DNA of 64,000 bases from Nannocystis punicea. Its GTDB lineage: Bacteria; Myxococcota_A; Polyangia; Nannocystales; Nannocystaceae. The translations under genes were made by a program, and so were the position numbers. Below the pieces are notes generated by a model. The model saw nothing but the letters and a program-made list of their open reading frames with translations. It did no database searches and was not told the origin of the DNA. Shown one piece after another: positions 10,774 to 18,739 of this stretch (position 1 is its first letter; the number at the start of each line of letters is the position of its first letter). The stretch is from assembly GCF_026965555.1 (NCBI RefSeq), contig NZ_CP114040.1:4836001-4900000 (forward strand), written 5' to 3'.

Positions 10774-11766
10774 ATGGTCATGCGGAGCCCCACCACAGCA
10801 GCGCGCCGGCGGCGAGGGAGCCTCGGCTTCACGCTGATCGAGGTCCTCGTCGTCATGGGGATCCTCGCGCTGCTGATCGGCTCCGTGATCACCGGCCTCG
10901 GCGCCAGCAAGCAGGCGCAGGTGGCCCGCGTCACCAACCAGCTCGCCAACACGATCCGCTTCGCCTACAACAAGGCCCGCGTCACCGGCACCTACTACCG
11001 CCTCCTCATCGACATCGACAAGAACTCCTTCACCATGCAGCGCGGCGACGACCGCATGTACCTGCCGGCCACCGACCGCTACGGCCGCATCGTCATGGTC
11101 GACCCGGGCAAGGTGAGGGAGAAGGAGGAGCGGGACAAGCGGGCCGAGGAGAACTACAACCGCTCGCTGCAGGCGCGGGTGCTCGACGCAGTCAAGGGCG
11201 CGCCGGTCGGCAAGCCGGGCCAGACGATGGGCCCGCTCGGCCAGCCGATGGCGGGCGTGTCCCAGGGGACAGGTACTCCGGGACAGCCGACCAAGGCGGG
11301 CACCCCGGGCGCGCCGGGGCAGCCCGCGGCGGCCGGCGCGGCCAAGCCGGGAACGACCCCGCCTTCGGGCCAGTCGCTCGACAAGTACATCACGCCGCCG
11401 AAGAAGGTCCCGCGGCGCAAGCCGCCGATCTTCGGCGCCTTCGAGGACGACAACAGCCTGTCGGAGCTGCGCAAGCCGTTCAAGTTCCCGCCCGAGGTCA
11501 AGGTCGTCGCAGTGCGCACCGCCGAGGACCTCAAGCCGATCACCAAGGGCGAGGCGAGCCTCTACTTCTTCCCGCAGGGGCACACCCAGCTGGCGCACAT
11601 CCACGTGCAAGAGGTCGCCAACCCGGAGAACGAGTTCACCATCATCGTCAAGCCGCTGACCGGCCGGGTCGAGGTCAAGGAGGGCCACGTCGACCTGGCG
11701 CTGCCCGAGGACCCGATGGCGATCCGCGACGACCTCGGCAAGAAGATGAACCGGAGGGCGTTCTGA
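10774..11766 (+). CDS. gspH: Minor pseudopilin GspH
   Basis: Identified by position and by the class III prepilin segment after Gly (FTLIEVLVVMGILALLIGS). At 330 residues it is about twice the usual GspH length. The extra length is a Gly/Pro/Ala/Lys-rich disordered insert (residues about 125-210) between the N-terminal helix and a C-terminal beta-rich domain. The insert contains a two-step copy of the dispersed palindrome (11258-11284). A second in-frame ATG sits six bases downstream of the chosen one. The gene ends one base before gspI. Confidence 0.82.
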   Translation: MVMRSPTTAARRRRGSLGFTLIEVLVVMGILALLIGSVITGLGASKQAQVARVTNQLANTIRFAYNKARVTGTYYRLLIDIDKNSFTMQRGDDRMYLPATDRYGRIVMVDPGKVREKEERDKRAEENYNRSLQARVLDAVKGAPVGKPGQTMGPLGQPMAGVSQGTGTPGQPTKAGTPGAPGQPAAAGAAKPGTTPPSGQSLDKYITPPKKVPRRKPPIFGAFEDDNSLSELRKPFKFPPEVKVVAVRTAEDLKPITKGEASLYFFPQGHTQLAHIHVQEVANPENEFTIIVKPLTGRVEVKEGHVDLALPEDPMAIRDDLGKKMNRRAF

Positions 11767-11767
11767 C

Positions 11768-12535
11768 ATGACCGCGCCGGAGACCGTTCGCCCGCGCCTG
11801 CGGCCGCCCGAGCAGCGCTACGCTGCCGCCGGCTTCACCCTGCTCGAGGTCATGATCGCCATGGCCGTGCTGGCGCTGTCGCTGACGTCGATGCTGACGT
11901 CGCAGATGGCCAGCCTGCGGGCCACCCGCTACGCGCAGACCATCACCTCGGTGGCGTTCCTCGCCGACTACCAGCTGATCGAGACCGAGTTCATCGTCCG
12001 CAAGGAGGGCGGCTGGGTGCTCGAGGACAAGTTCTACGAGGGCACCTTCGCCGACCAGGGCTGGCCCGACGTCAAGTACAAGTGCATCGTCGACTTCCTC
12101 AAGCTGCCCGAGTTCACCGAGCTGCGCGCGGCCAAGGACGATACCGACCGGGCCAACCGCGGCGAGAGCAGCATGTACTACCGCAGCGCCGCCGACCAGG
12201 CGTTCACGGCGCTCGGCATGGTGTGGACCCCGGTCAAGCAGGCGATCGAGCGCTCGATCCGCAAGGTCAAGTGCACGGTCAAGTGGAAGAACGGCAACCT
12301 CGACGAGGAGTTCATCGTCAACACCTTCTGGGCCGACCCCGACAAGCTCAAGCAGCTGCCCGGCCTCGGCGGCGAGGCGAAGGAGGGCGACCTCGGCAAC
12401 GAGCAGCAGGGCGGCGGCAGCGGCGGCAGCGGCACCGGCACGCCGTCGACCGGCGGCGGCGGCCCGGGTCGCCAGCCGGCGGGCGGCGCCTCGGGTCCGG
12501 GGGCCAACATGGGCATGGGAGGCACGAGGCGATGA
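11768..12535 (+). CDS. gspI: Minor pseudopilin GspI
   Basis: The protein has 255 residues. Its prepilin motif is AAG followed by FTLLEVMIAMAVLALSLTSML with Glu at +5. GspI is normally about 120-130 residues; here the globular part is enlarged and ends in a Gly/Ser/Thr-rich tail (from about residue 215). With GspH, J and K it should form the pseudopilus tip. The TGA overlaps the gspJ start (ATGA at 12532). Confidence 0.82.
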   Translation: MTAPETVRPRLRPPEQRYAAAGFTLLEVMIAMAVLALSLTSMLTSQMASLRATRYAQTITSVAFLADYQLIETEFIVRKEGGWVLEDKFYEGTFADQGWPDVKYKCIVDFLKLPEFTELRAAKDDTDRANRGESSMYYRSAADQAFTALGMVWTPVKQAIERSIRKVKCTVKWKNGNLDEEFIVNTFWADPDKLKQLPGLGGEAKEGDLGNEQQGGGSGGSGTGTPSTGGGGPGRQPAGGASGPGANMGMGGTRR

Positions 12536-13257
12536 GCACCTTCGGCCATGTCGTTCCAGTCATGTCCCGGCGGACAGCCCGCCAGCGCGGCCTGTCGCTG
12601 ATCGAGATCCTCGTCGCGGTGGCGATGATGACGATGATGACCGCGTCGGTCTACGCCAGCTTCAGCACCACCGCGCAGAGCATGCGCACCGCGGAGAAGA
12701 CCCAGCAGAAGTACGCGGTGCTGCGCAACTGCCTGGCCCGCATGGGCACCGAGCTGTCGCTGGCGTACCTGTCGCACAACCGCCCGGCCACCGAGGACCT
12801 GCACTACACGCTGTTCGAGGGCCGCGACCAGTTCAACTCCGACAGCGTCACGTTCTCGGCGTTCGCCCACGTCCGCATGCGCAAGGACGCCAACGAGAGC
12901 GACCAGTCGGTCATCCAGTACTTCCTCTACAAGGACCCCGTCGACGGCAACCGCACCCACCTCTTCAAGCGCGAGGCGCGGCGGCTGATGGGCGACCGCC
13001 CGGAGAAGCTCGAGGAGTTCTTCCCGGCCTACGTGTTCTGCGAGGACATCAAGTCGTTCGACGTCAAGTACTGGGACAACAAGCGCATCGAGTGGCGCGA
13101 CGAGTGGCGCACGATGAAGCAGGACATGCAGCCCAACCGCCTGCCCGAGCGCGTCAAGATCACCCTGGGCGTGTGGGACGCGGACCTCGGCAAGGAGGTC
13201 AAGTACGTCACCCAGACCCTCATCCCGATGCAGGAGCGCATCGACTTCTCCCGCTGA
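12532..13257 (+). CDS. gspJ: Minor pseudopilin GspJ
   Basis: The protein has 241 residues from the ATG at 12532, which overlaps the gspI stop. An alternative ATG at 12562 would give a shorter, more usual leader before RQRG and LSLIEILVAVAMMTMMTASVYASF. The body resembles GspJ: a long amphipathic helix, then beta-strands with FYLYKDP-type and VKITLGVWD segments. The leader region lies in a two-step 14-base ladder of the dispersed palindrome (12547-12578), so the extended leader may be partly a by-product of that repeat. Confidence 0.85.
   Translation: MSTFGHVVPVMSRRTARQRGLSLIEILVAVAMMTMMTASVYASFSTTAQSMRTAEKTQQKYAVLRNCLARMGTELSLAYLSHNRPATEDLHYTLFEGRDQFNSDSVTFSAFAHVRMRKDANESDQSVIQYFLYKDPVDGNRTHLFKREARRLMGDRPEKLEEFFPAYVFCEDIKSFDVKYWDNKRIEWRDEWRTMKQDMQPNRLPERVKITLGVWDADLGKEVKYVTQTLIPMQERIDFSR
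12547..12578. repeat. Two-step 14-nt palindrome ladder inside gspJ
   Basis: CATG at 12547, CATG at 12561 and CAGC at 12575 are exactly 14 bases apart; the second unit is a full TGTCC-N4-GGACA palindrome (12563-12576). It encodes the leader region of GspJ. Confidence 0.8.
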
Positions 13258-13269
13258 AAGGCCCGCGCC

Positions 13270-14640
13270 GTGACCGCCCCCGCCGACAACACCAAGCCCA
13301 AGCGACATGTCCGTCCGGCCAGGTCCGGCGCGGCGCGTCGGCGCGGCGGCGGCAAGGAGCACGGCATCGCCCTGCTGATGGTGCTGGCCTGCATCGCGGT
13401 GCTGCTGCCGTTCACGGCCGCCTTCAGCTACACCACCCGCGTCGACTGGCAGGCCGCGATCAACCTGCGCGACGAGATCTCGGCGCGCAACCTGACCCGC
13501 GGCGGGATGCGCCTGTCGCTGCTGCTGTTCGAACTGCAGCGCATGGTGTTCAACCAGAAGCAGTTCCGGCAGATGCTCGGCACCTGGGACATCACCCAGG
13601 TCGCGCCGTACCTGATGTCGGCGTTCGGCTCGAAGGACGGCCACGAGGCCATCTCCGGCCTGGTCGGCCTCGACAACTCGACCTTCAAGGACCTCGCCAT
13701 CGAACACGGCGGCTTCGAGATCCGCGTCGAGGCCGAGAGCGGCAAGCTCAACGTCAACTGCCTGGCGTCGGCCGGGCAGGGCAAGGACAACTCGCAGGCG
13801 CGCACCGTCGAGACGCTCGAGGCGATGCTGATGCCGACGCTCTACGACCCGCTGTTCGACGAGGAGAAGGCCGACGGTCAGCGCTACACCCGGGCCGACG
13901 TCATCAAGGCGATCGTCGACTACATCGACGAGGACAACAAGGCCTGGGACATGGTCAAGCTGGCGTCGTCGTCGACGCAGGAGCGCTACCGCTACACCGA
14001 GCTGTTCGACCCGTACCAGCCGCGCAACGCCCGGATCGACAGCGTCGAGGAGCTGCACCTGGTCCAGGGCGTCGACGACGACCTGATGACGGCGATCGCC
14101 GCCGACCTCACGGTCTACGGCGGCTGCAAGGTCAACCTCAACTTCGCCAGCGCCGACCAGATCGCGCTGGTGCTGCGCCACTCGGTCACCGCCGAGGACA
14201 AGTGGAAGACCGAGGGCGAGAACTTCCTGATCAAGACGCTGCCGCTGGCCCGCTACGTGGTCGACACGCGGACGATGAGCCTGTTCGCCGACATGAAGGC
14301 GTTCAAGGAGTTCGTCGAGAAGCCCGACAAGTTCATGAACCCGCTGGCCGCGCTCGGCGGCGGCGGCGCGGCCGGGCAGGCGCTCAACCGGGCCAACCTG
14401 CCGCGCATCCCCGAGGGCATGAACATCCGCGAGAACAGCGAGGAGGACAAGGGCACGGGCGAGCAGCTCGGCGGCCTCAGCGACATCGCCACCATCGCGC
14501 CCGAGCGGGTCTATCGCATCGAGATCATCGCCGAGGTCGGCGCGGTCAAGAAGCGCCTCACCGCCATCTACGACATGCAATTCGCCCGCAGCGAGGGCCC
14601 GAAGGGCAACGGCGCGTGGCTCTACCTCCGCGAGGACTGA
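13270..14640 (+). CDS. gspK: Type II secretion tip protein GspK
   Basis: The protein has 456 residues and a GTG start at 13270. It has a hydrophobic pilin-like N-terminal helix (GIALLMVLACIAVLLPFTAAF), but the usual Glu at +5 is absent, as is characteristic of GspK, the tip subunit. A large alpha-helical domain follows, with SAM-like helix-hairpin segments around residues 255-300 (DSVEELHLVQGVDDDL). The region KLNVNCL matches the GspK pattern. A Gly/Ala-rich loop lies near residue 360. It caps the GspI-J-K complex. Confidence 0.88.
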   Translation: MTAPADNTKPKRHVRPARSGAARRRGGGKEHGIALLMVLACIAVLLPFTAAFSYTTRVDWQAAINLRDEISARNLTRGGMRLSLLLFELQRMVFNQKQFRQMLGTWDITQVAPYLMSAFGSKDGHEAISGLVGLDNSTFKDLAIEHGGFEIRVEAESGKLNVNCLASAGQGKDNSQARTVETLEAMLMPTLYDPLFDEEKADGQRYTRADVIKAIVDYIDEDNKAWDMVKLASSSTQERYRYTELFDPYQPRNARIDSVEELHLVQGVDDDLMTAIAADLTVYGGCKVNLNFASADQIALVLRHSVTAEDKWKTEGENFLIKTLPLARYVVDTRTMSLFADMKAFKEFVEKPDKFMNPLAALGGGGAAGQALNRANLPRIPEGMNIRENSEEDKGTGEQLGGLSDIATIAPERVYRIEIIAEVGAVKKRLTAIYDMQFARSEGPKGNGAWLYLRED

Positions 14641-14680
14641 TCCTCATGGCTCCCATCTTCAACCGCAAGGACTGCCGCAC

Positions 14681-16435
14681 GTGGCCCAGAAGTACGTAGG
14701 ACTCGACCTCGGAACCTCCGAAGTCAAGGCCGTGCTCATCAACGCCGGCCTGCGCTCCATCCAGGTGCTCGAGACGGTCATCGAGCCGGTGACGCTGGCG
14801 CCGCAGGGCGACACCTCGCTGGCCGCCGCGCTCGACATCGGCATCGCCGTGCTGCGCCGCCGCGGCTGGAACCACTACCCGATCGGCGTGGTGCTGCCCG
14901 GCAGCTTCGCGGCCTACCGCGTGTTCAAGTTCCCGTTCAGCGACCCGCGCCGGATCGCCCAGGCGATCGCGTTCGAGGCCGAGGGCCAGTTCCCGGTCCC
15001 GCTCGAGAACCTCGAGCTCGACCACGTGCCCGCGGTCGTCCCCGGCGGCGGCGGCCAGGCGCTCGCCGTCGCGGTCCGCCGCTCCGCCATCGACCAGGTC
15101 CAGGCCGCGTTCAAGGCGGCGACGATCGACGTCAAGCTCATCACCGTCGACGTCCTGGCGACCGCGCAGGTGCTCACCGCCGACCTGCCCGAGCCGGCCA
15201 AGGGCGCGCCGGCCGACGCGCGCACGCCCGTGGTGCTCGGCCTCGACATCGGCCACGCCACCACCGACCTGGTGGCGTTCGGCGCCAAGGGCCCGATCGC
15301 CGCCCGCATGCTCCGCCGCGGCGGCGTGCACGTCACCCGCGCGCTGCAGCAGCGCTACCAGCTCAGCGACAGCGAGGCCGAGGCGGCCAAGCGCGCCAAC
15401 GCGTTCGTGCCGCACCGCGGCCAGGGCGACCTGTCGGCCGAGCAGCTCGAGTCGGCGACGCTCGTGGCCCGCGCGCTCGAGCCGGTGGTGCGGGAGATCG
15501 AGCACACGCGCATGTGGCTGCGGGCCGAGTTCTCCGCCGAGGTCGTGCAGCTGCGCCTGTCGGGCGGCGGCGCCAACCTGCGCGGCCTCGACGCCTACCT
15601 CGCCGAGCAGCTCGGCCTGCCGACCGAGCGCGCCCGCCCGCGCGAGAGCCTCGGCCTCAGAGGTCTCTCGGGACATGACTGGACGGCCATGTGCGCCGCG
15701 CTCGGCGGCGCCGTCGGCTGCGCCCGCCGGCCGCTGATCCAGCTGCACAAGGACGCCGCCGTCCAGCGCGGCGGCGACGGCAGCTGGATCGCCGAGCGGA
15801 TCGCCACCGTCGCCGCGCTCGGGTTCGCCATCCTCGCGTTCGGCGTGGTCGACACCGTGGTCGGCATGAGCGCGCTCGAGGCGGAGCGCGCGGCCTACGA
15901 GGAGGAGCTCGGCGAGGCCAGCCACAAGGTGTTCGGCGAGTCGCTCACCTCGAAGTCCGAGATCGAGGATCGCCTCAACGCCGTCGACGGCCGCGACATC
16001 ACCAAGCTGATCCCGCAGCGCGGCGCGCTCGACGTGCTGGCCGGCTTCGTCAAGGCGGCCACGCCGAGCGGGCCGAAGCCGGCGCCGGCGCCGACGCCGA
16101 TGGTGGCGGAGGAGGGCGCGAGCCCCGACGCCGAGAGCTCGTCGGCGACGACGCCGACGGCCCCGGTGCAGCTGCCCTCGGTCGACCCCGCCTCGGGCAT
16201 CGCGTGGGACGACGAGTTCGTGCTGTCGCTGATCGAGATCCGGCCGCGCGCGATCCAGTTCCGCGCCTCCGCCACGCGCTCGTCGGCGCAGGAGCGGTTC
16301 AAGAACAAGCTGCTGCAGGCGCTGCCCTGCGTCATCCCGTTCCAGGTCGCCAAGGTCCGCGACGAGGGCACCAAGAAGGTGTTCGACCCCAACATCGAGC
16401 ACGACTGCTACAGCAGCACGGAGACCGAGTCGTGA
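14681..16435 (+). CDS. gspL: Type II secretion protein GspL (PilM-like cytoplasmic domain plus membrane helix)
   Basis: The protein has 584 residues with a GTG start at 14681. The N-terminal 350 residues are an actin-like ATPase fold (GLDLGTSEVKAVLI; second phosphate loop GLDIGHATTDLVAFG; SGGGANLRGL), which docks GspE to the membrane. A single membrane helix lies near residues 375-395 and is followed by a periplasmic ferredoxin-like domain after a Pro/Ala linker. The fold resembles PilM more than enterobacterial GspL, as expected for deltaproteobacteria-type systems. The stop overlaps the gspM start (GTGA). Confidence 0.88.
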   Translation: MAQKYVGLDLGTSEVKAVLINAGLRSIQVLETVIEPVTLAPQGDTSLAAALDIGIAVLRRRGWNHYPIGVVLPGSFAAYRVFKFPFSDPRRIAQAIAFEAEGQFPVPLENLELDHVPAVVPGGGGQALAVAVRRSAIDQVQAAFKAATIDVKLITVDVLATAQVLTADLPEPAKGAPADARTPVVLGLDIGHATTDLVAFGAKGPIAARMLRRGGVHVTRALQQRYQLSDSEAEAAKRANAFVPHRGQGDLSAEQLESATLVARALEPVVREIEHTRMWLRAEFSAEVVQLRLSGGGANLRGLDAYLAEQLGLPTERARPRESLGLRGLSGHDWTAMCAALGGAVGCARRPLIQLHKDAAVQRGGDGSWIAERIATVAALGFAILAFGVVDTVVGMSALEAERAAYEEELGEASHKVFGESLTSKSEIEDRLNAVDGRDITKLIPQRGALDVLAGFVKAATPSGPKPAPAPTPMVAEEGASPDAESSSATTPTAPVQLPSVDPASGIAWDDEFVLSLIEIRPRAIQFRASATRSSAQERFKNKLLQALPCVIPFQVAKVRDEGTKKVFDPNIEHDCYSSTETES

Positions 16436-17037
16436 GCGCCATCGAAACCACCCTGTTCGGGTTCATGTCCCGCTTCAACCAGCGCGAGCGGGCGCTGCTC
16501 GGCGTGCTGATGCTGGTGTTCTTCGTGACCGCCGTCGGCGTGCTGTACATGATGCGCAAGAGCTCGTTCGACGAGGCGCGCGCCGAGATCGCCGAGCTGC
16601 GCGAGGGCCTCGTCCTCGTGCGCACCAAGGGCACCGCGTACGACACCAAGAAGAAGGAGAAGGAGGCGCGCGAGGCGAGGATCGCCAACGCGCAGCCGAT
16701 CGTGTTCTCGATCCTGCTCGAGGAGGCGCAGAAGAGCCTCGTCACCGGCACCCTGCGCGGCGAGGAGGAGCGCCAGGCGGTCGCGGTCGACGACAAGGGC
16801 CTGTTCAAGCGCGTGGTCGCGTTCGAGGTCCGCAACGTCGCGCTCGAGGAGCTGCTCACCTTCCTCGCCAAGCTCGAGGCGCAGCCGGGCAACATCCTGT
16901 TCGTCGAGCGGCTGATGCTGCGCTCGCCGTCGGCGCTCGAGGACCGCCTCAACGCCGAGGTCGAGCTGGCCACCTGGGAGCTGCAGAAGCAGGAAGAGGC
17001 CGCGCCGGCGCCGGCCGCAGAGGAGGGGGAGTCGTGA
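16432..17037 (+). CDS. gspM: Type II secretion protein GspM
   Basis: The protein has 201 residues from the GTG at 16432 that overlaps the gspL stop. One N-terminal membrane helix (about residues 20-42), a charged coiled-coil stretch (about 45-85), then a small alpha/beta domain (about 90-185) and an Ala/Pro/Glu tail. Architecture and position match GspM, the partner of GspL in the assembly platform. Sequence conservation in this family is low, so the name depends partly on operon order. Its TGA overlaps the gspN GTG. Confidence 0.82.
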   Translation: MSAIETTLFGFMSRFNQRERALLGVLMLVFFVTAVGVLYMMRKSSFDEARAEIAELREGLVLVRTKGTAYDTKKKEKEAREARIANAQPIVFSILLEEAQKSLVTGTLRGEEERQAVAVDDKGLFKRVVAFEVRNVALEELLTFLAKLEAQPGNILFVERLMLRSPSALEDRLNAEVELATWELQKQEEAAPAPAAEEGES

Positions 17038-18578
17038 AGATCCGCCTGCCGAGTCTCGCCAGCCTCCGTCGCGGCGGCGACGCGCCCGCCGGCGCGCCGC
17101 CTCCCAGCGGGACCATGGTCGTCCCGGCCGCCCCGATCGGCAGCTTCGGCGATCGCATGCGCCTGCTGTCGCGGCGCCTCCGCAGCTCCGCCGGCTGGGT
17201 GTTCCTGGCCGTGTTCGTGTTCTTCGCCTTCATCTGGGTGAGCCTGCCGACGCGCGCGCTCGCCTGGCGGATCGGCCATCAGGCGCGCCAGGCCGGCTAC
17301 CTCATCGACATCGAGGACATGTCCGTGAGGCCATGGGGCAGCGCGACGCTCTACAACGTCACGTGGACCTACGCGCCGTCGCACCCGGGCCAGATCCCGC
17401 ACCAGATGGTGCTCGATTCGGTGGACGTCGACTTCTCGCTGCTCAAGTACCTGCTGCTCGGCAACCTCGACGTCGAGGTCGACACCGTCCTCGACGAGGC
17501 GCCGATCCACGCCGAGTACGCGCGCAGCGACAGCGAGTCGAGCATCAAGATCGACGTCACCGAGCTGCCGCTCGGCTCGGTGCCCAAGCTGCAGCAGGCG
17601 CTGGGCGCCCCGCTGCGCGGCCTGTTCGCCCTGCACGTCGACATGACGATGCCGGAGAACCTGTTCGAGAAGGCCGAGGGGTCGATCTCGCTCGAGTGCG
17701 CCTCGTGTTCGATCGGCGACGGCGAGGAGCTGCTGTTCATCCCCGGCTCGTCGGGCATCACCGCCAAGGGCATCACGATCCCCGAGATCGACCTCGGCAC
17801 GCTGATCGGCAAGCTCAAGGTCGCGGAGGGCAAGGCCTCCGTCGAGGACTTCAAGACCAAGAGCGCCGACATCGAGCTCGAGGTCACCGGCGACATGCCG
17901 CTCAAGGATCCGTTCTCGAAGTCCGAGTTCGCGTTCCAGATGAAGCTGCTCGTCACGCAGGCGCTGCAGGACAAGAGCGAGACGCTGCGCTTCGCGGTCC
18001 AGACGGCCGGTCCGTCGTCGAAGATGGATCCGCCCGACGACGGCTGGCTCGGCTTCAAGCTGCGCGGCACCGTGGGCAAGCCGCGCTTCATGGGCATCAA
18101 GAGCAAGACCGCCGAGGAGCGCATGCTCGAGCGGCGGCAGAAGAACGCCGAGCGCGAGGCGGCCAAGAAGGCGCGCACGAAGTCTCGCTCGACGACGAAG
18201 AAGACCGAGGAGAAGGACGCGCTCGAGCGCAACAACGGGCCGGAGCTGCCGAGCGCCGGCGGCGACACGGGTGGCCCCGACAGGGAGCCGCCGAAGCCGG
18301 CCGACAGCGAGATGCGGCCGCCCGCCGAGCCGCCGTCGACGCCGTCGACGTTGCCGCCGCCGCCCGAGCCCGAGCCCGAGGCGCGGCAAGACGAGCGACC
18401 GGCCGAGCCGCCGCCGCCGCTTCCGCCTGCCATGGAGGAAGTGCAGGCGGAGGGTGGTCAGGGGCAGGGCCAGGGTGACGGCCAGGGTCAGCCTGAAGGC
18501 CAGCCCGATGGCCAGGGTCAGGGCGAAGTGCCGCGCGACAGCGAGGCGCCACCCTCGAATGATGCGCCGACAGGCTGA
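17034..18578 (+). CDS. gspN: Type II secretion protein GspN
   Basis: The protein has 514 residues with a GTG start overlapping gspM. One membrane helix (about residues 60-82) is followed by a long periplasmic beta-rich region (about 85-350) of the AsmA-like/GspN type. A charged helical segment precedes a Pro/Glu-rich linker. The C-terminal 40 residues are a Gly-Gln repeat (GQGQGQGDGQGQ). The tail is low complexity and probably disordered. GspN is accessory in many systems; here it closes the operon. Confidence 0.78.
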   Translation: MKIRLPSLASLRRGGDAPAGAPPPSGTMVVPAAPIGSFGDRMRLLSRRLRSSAGWVFLAVFVFFAFIWVSLPTRALAWRIGHQARQAGYLIDIEDMSVRPWGSATLYNVTWTYAPSHPGQIPHQMVLDSVDVDFSLLKYLLLGNLDVEVDTVLDEAPIHAEYARSDSESSIKIDVTELPLGSVPKLQQALGAPLRGLFALHVDMTMPENLFEKAEGSISLECASCSIGDGEELLFIPGSSGITAKGITIPEIDLGTLIGKLKVAEGKASVEDFKTKSADIELEVTGDMPLKDPFSKSEFAFQMKLLVTQALQDKSETLRFAVQTAGPSSKMDPPDDGWLGFKLRGTVGKPRFMGIKSKTAEERMLERRQKNAEREAAKKARTKSRSTTKKTEEKDALERNNGPELPSAGGDTGGPDREPPKPADSEMRPPAEPPSTPSTLPPPPEPEPEARQDERPAEPPPPLPPAMEEVQAEGGQGQGQGDGQGQPEGQPDGQGQGEVPRDSEAPPSNDAPTG

Positions 18579-18658
18579 ACGCCGTGTAACTGCGCATTTC
18601 GTGCCAGCGAAGAAACACTCGCAACGATAGGAGAAAGGTCGTCGTCGTCGGCCGCGGG

Positions 18659-18676
18659 TTTGCGCGAGCGCGCAAA
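18659..18676. promoter_or_regulatory. Perfect 18-bp palindrome upstream of the second regulator
   Basis: The arms TTTGCGCG (18659-18666) and CGCGCAAA (18669-18676) are exact reverse complements around a two-base centre. The element lies 64 bases upstream of the ATG at 18740, in the only gap between gspN and the regulator. It is unrelated to the dispersed TGTCC palindrome and has the form of an operator for a dimeric regulator, possibly autoregulation. Confidence 0.55.
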
Positions 18677-18739
18677 GTATGCATTACACCCGCGCATCTT
18701 CCGCCCGCAGAGTAGGCGAAGCCCGCGGAGGTACCGCCT

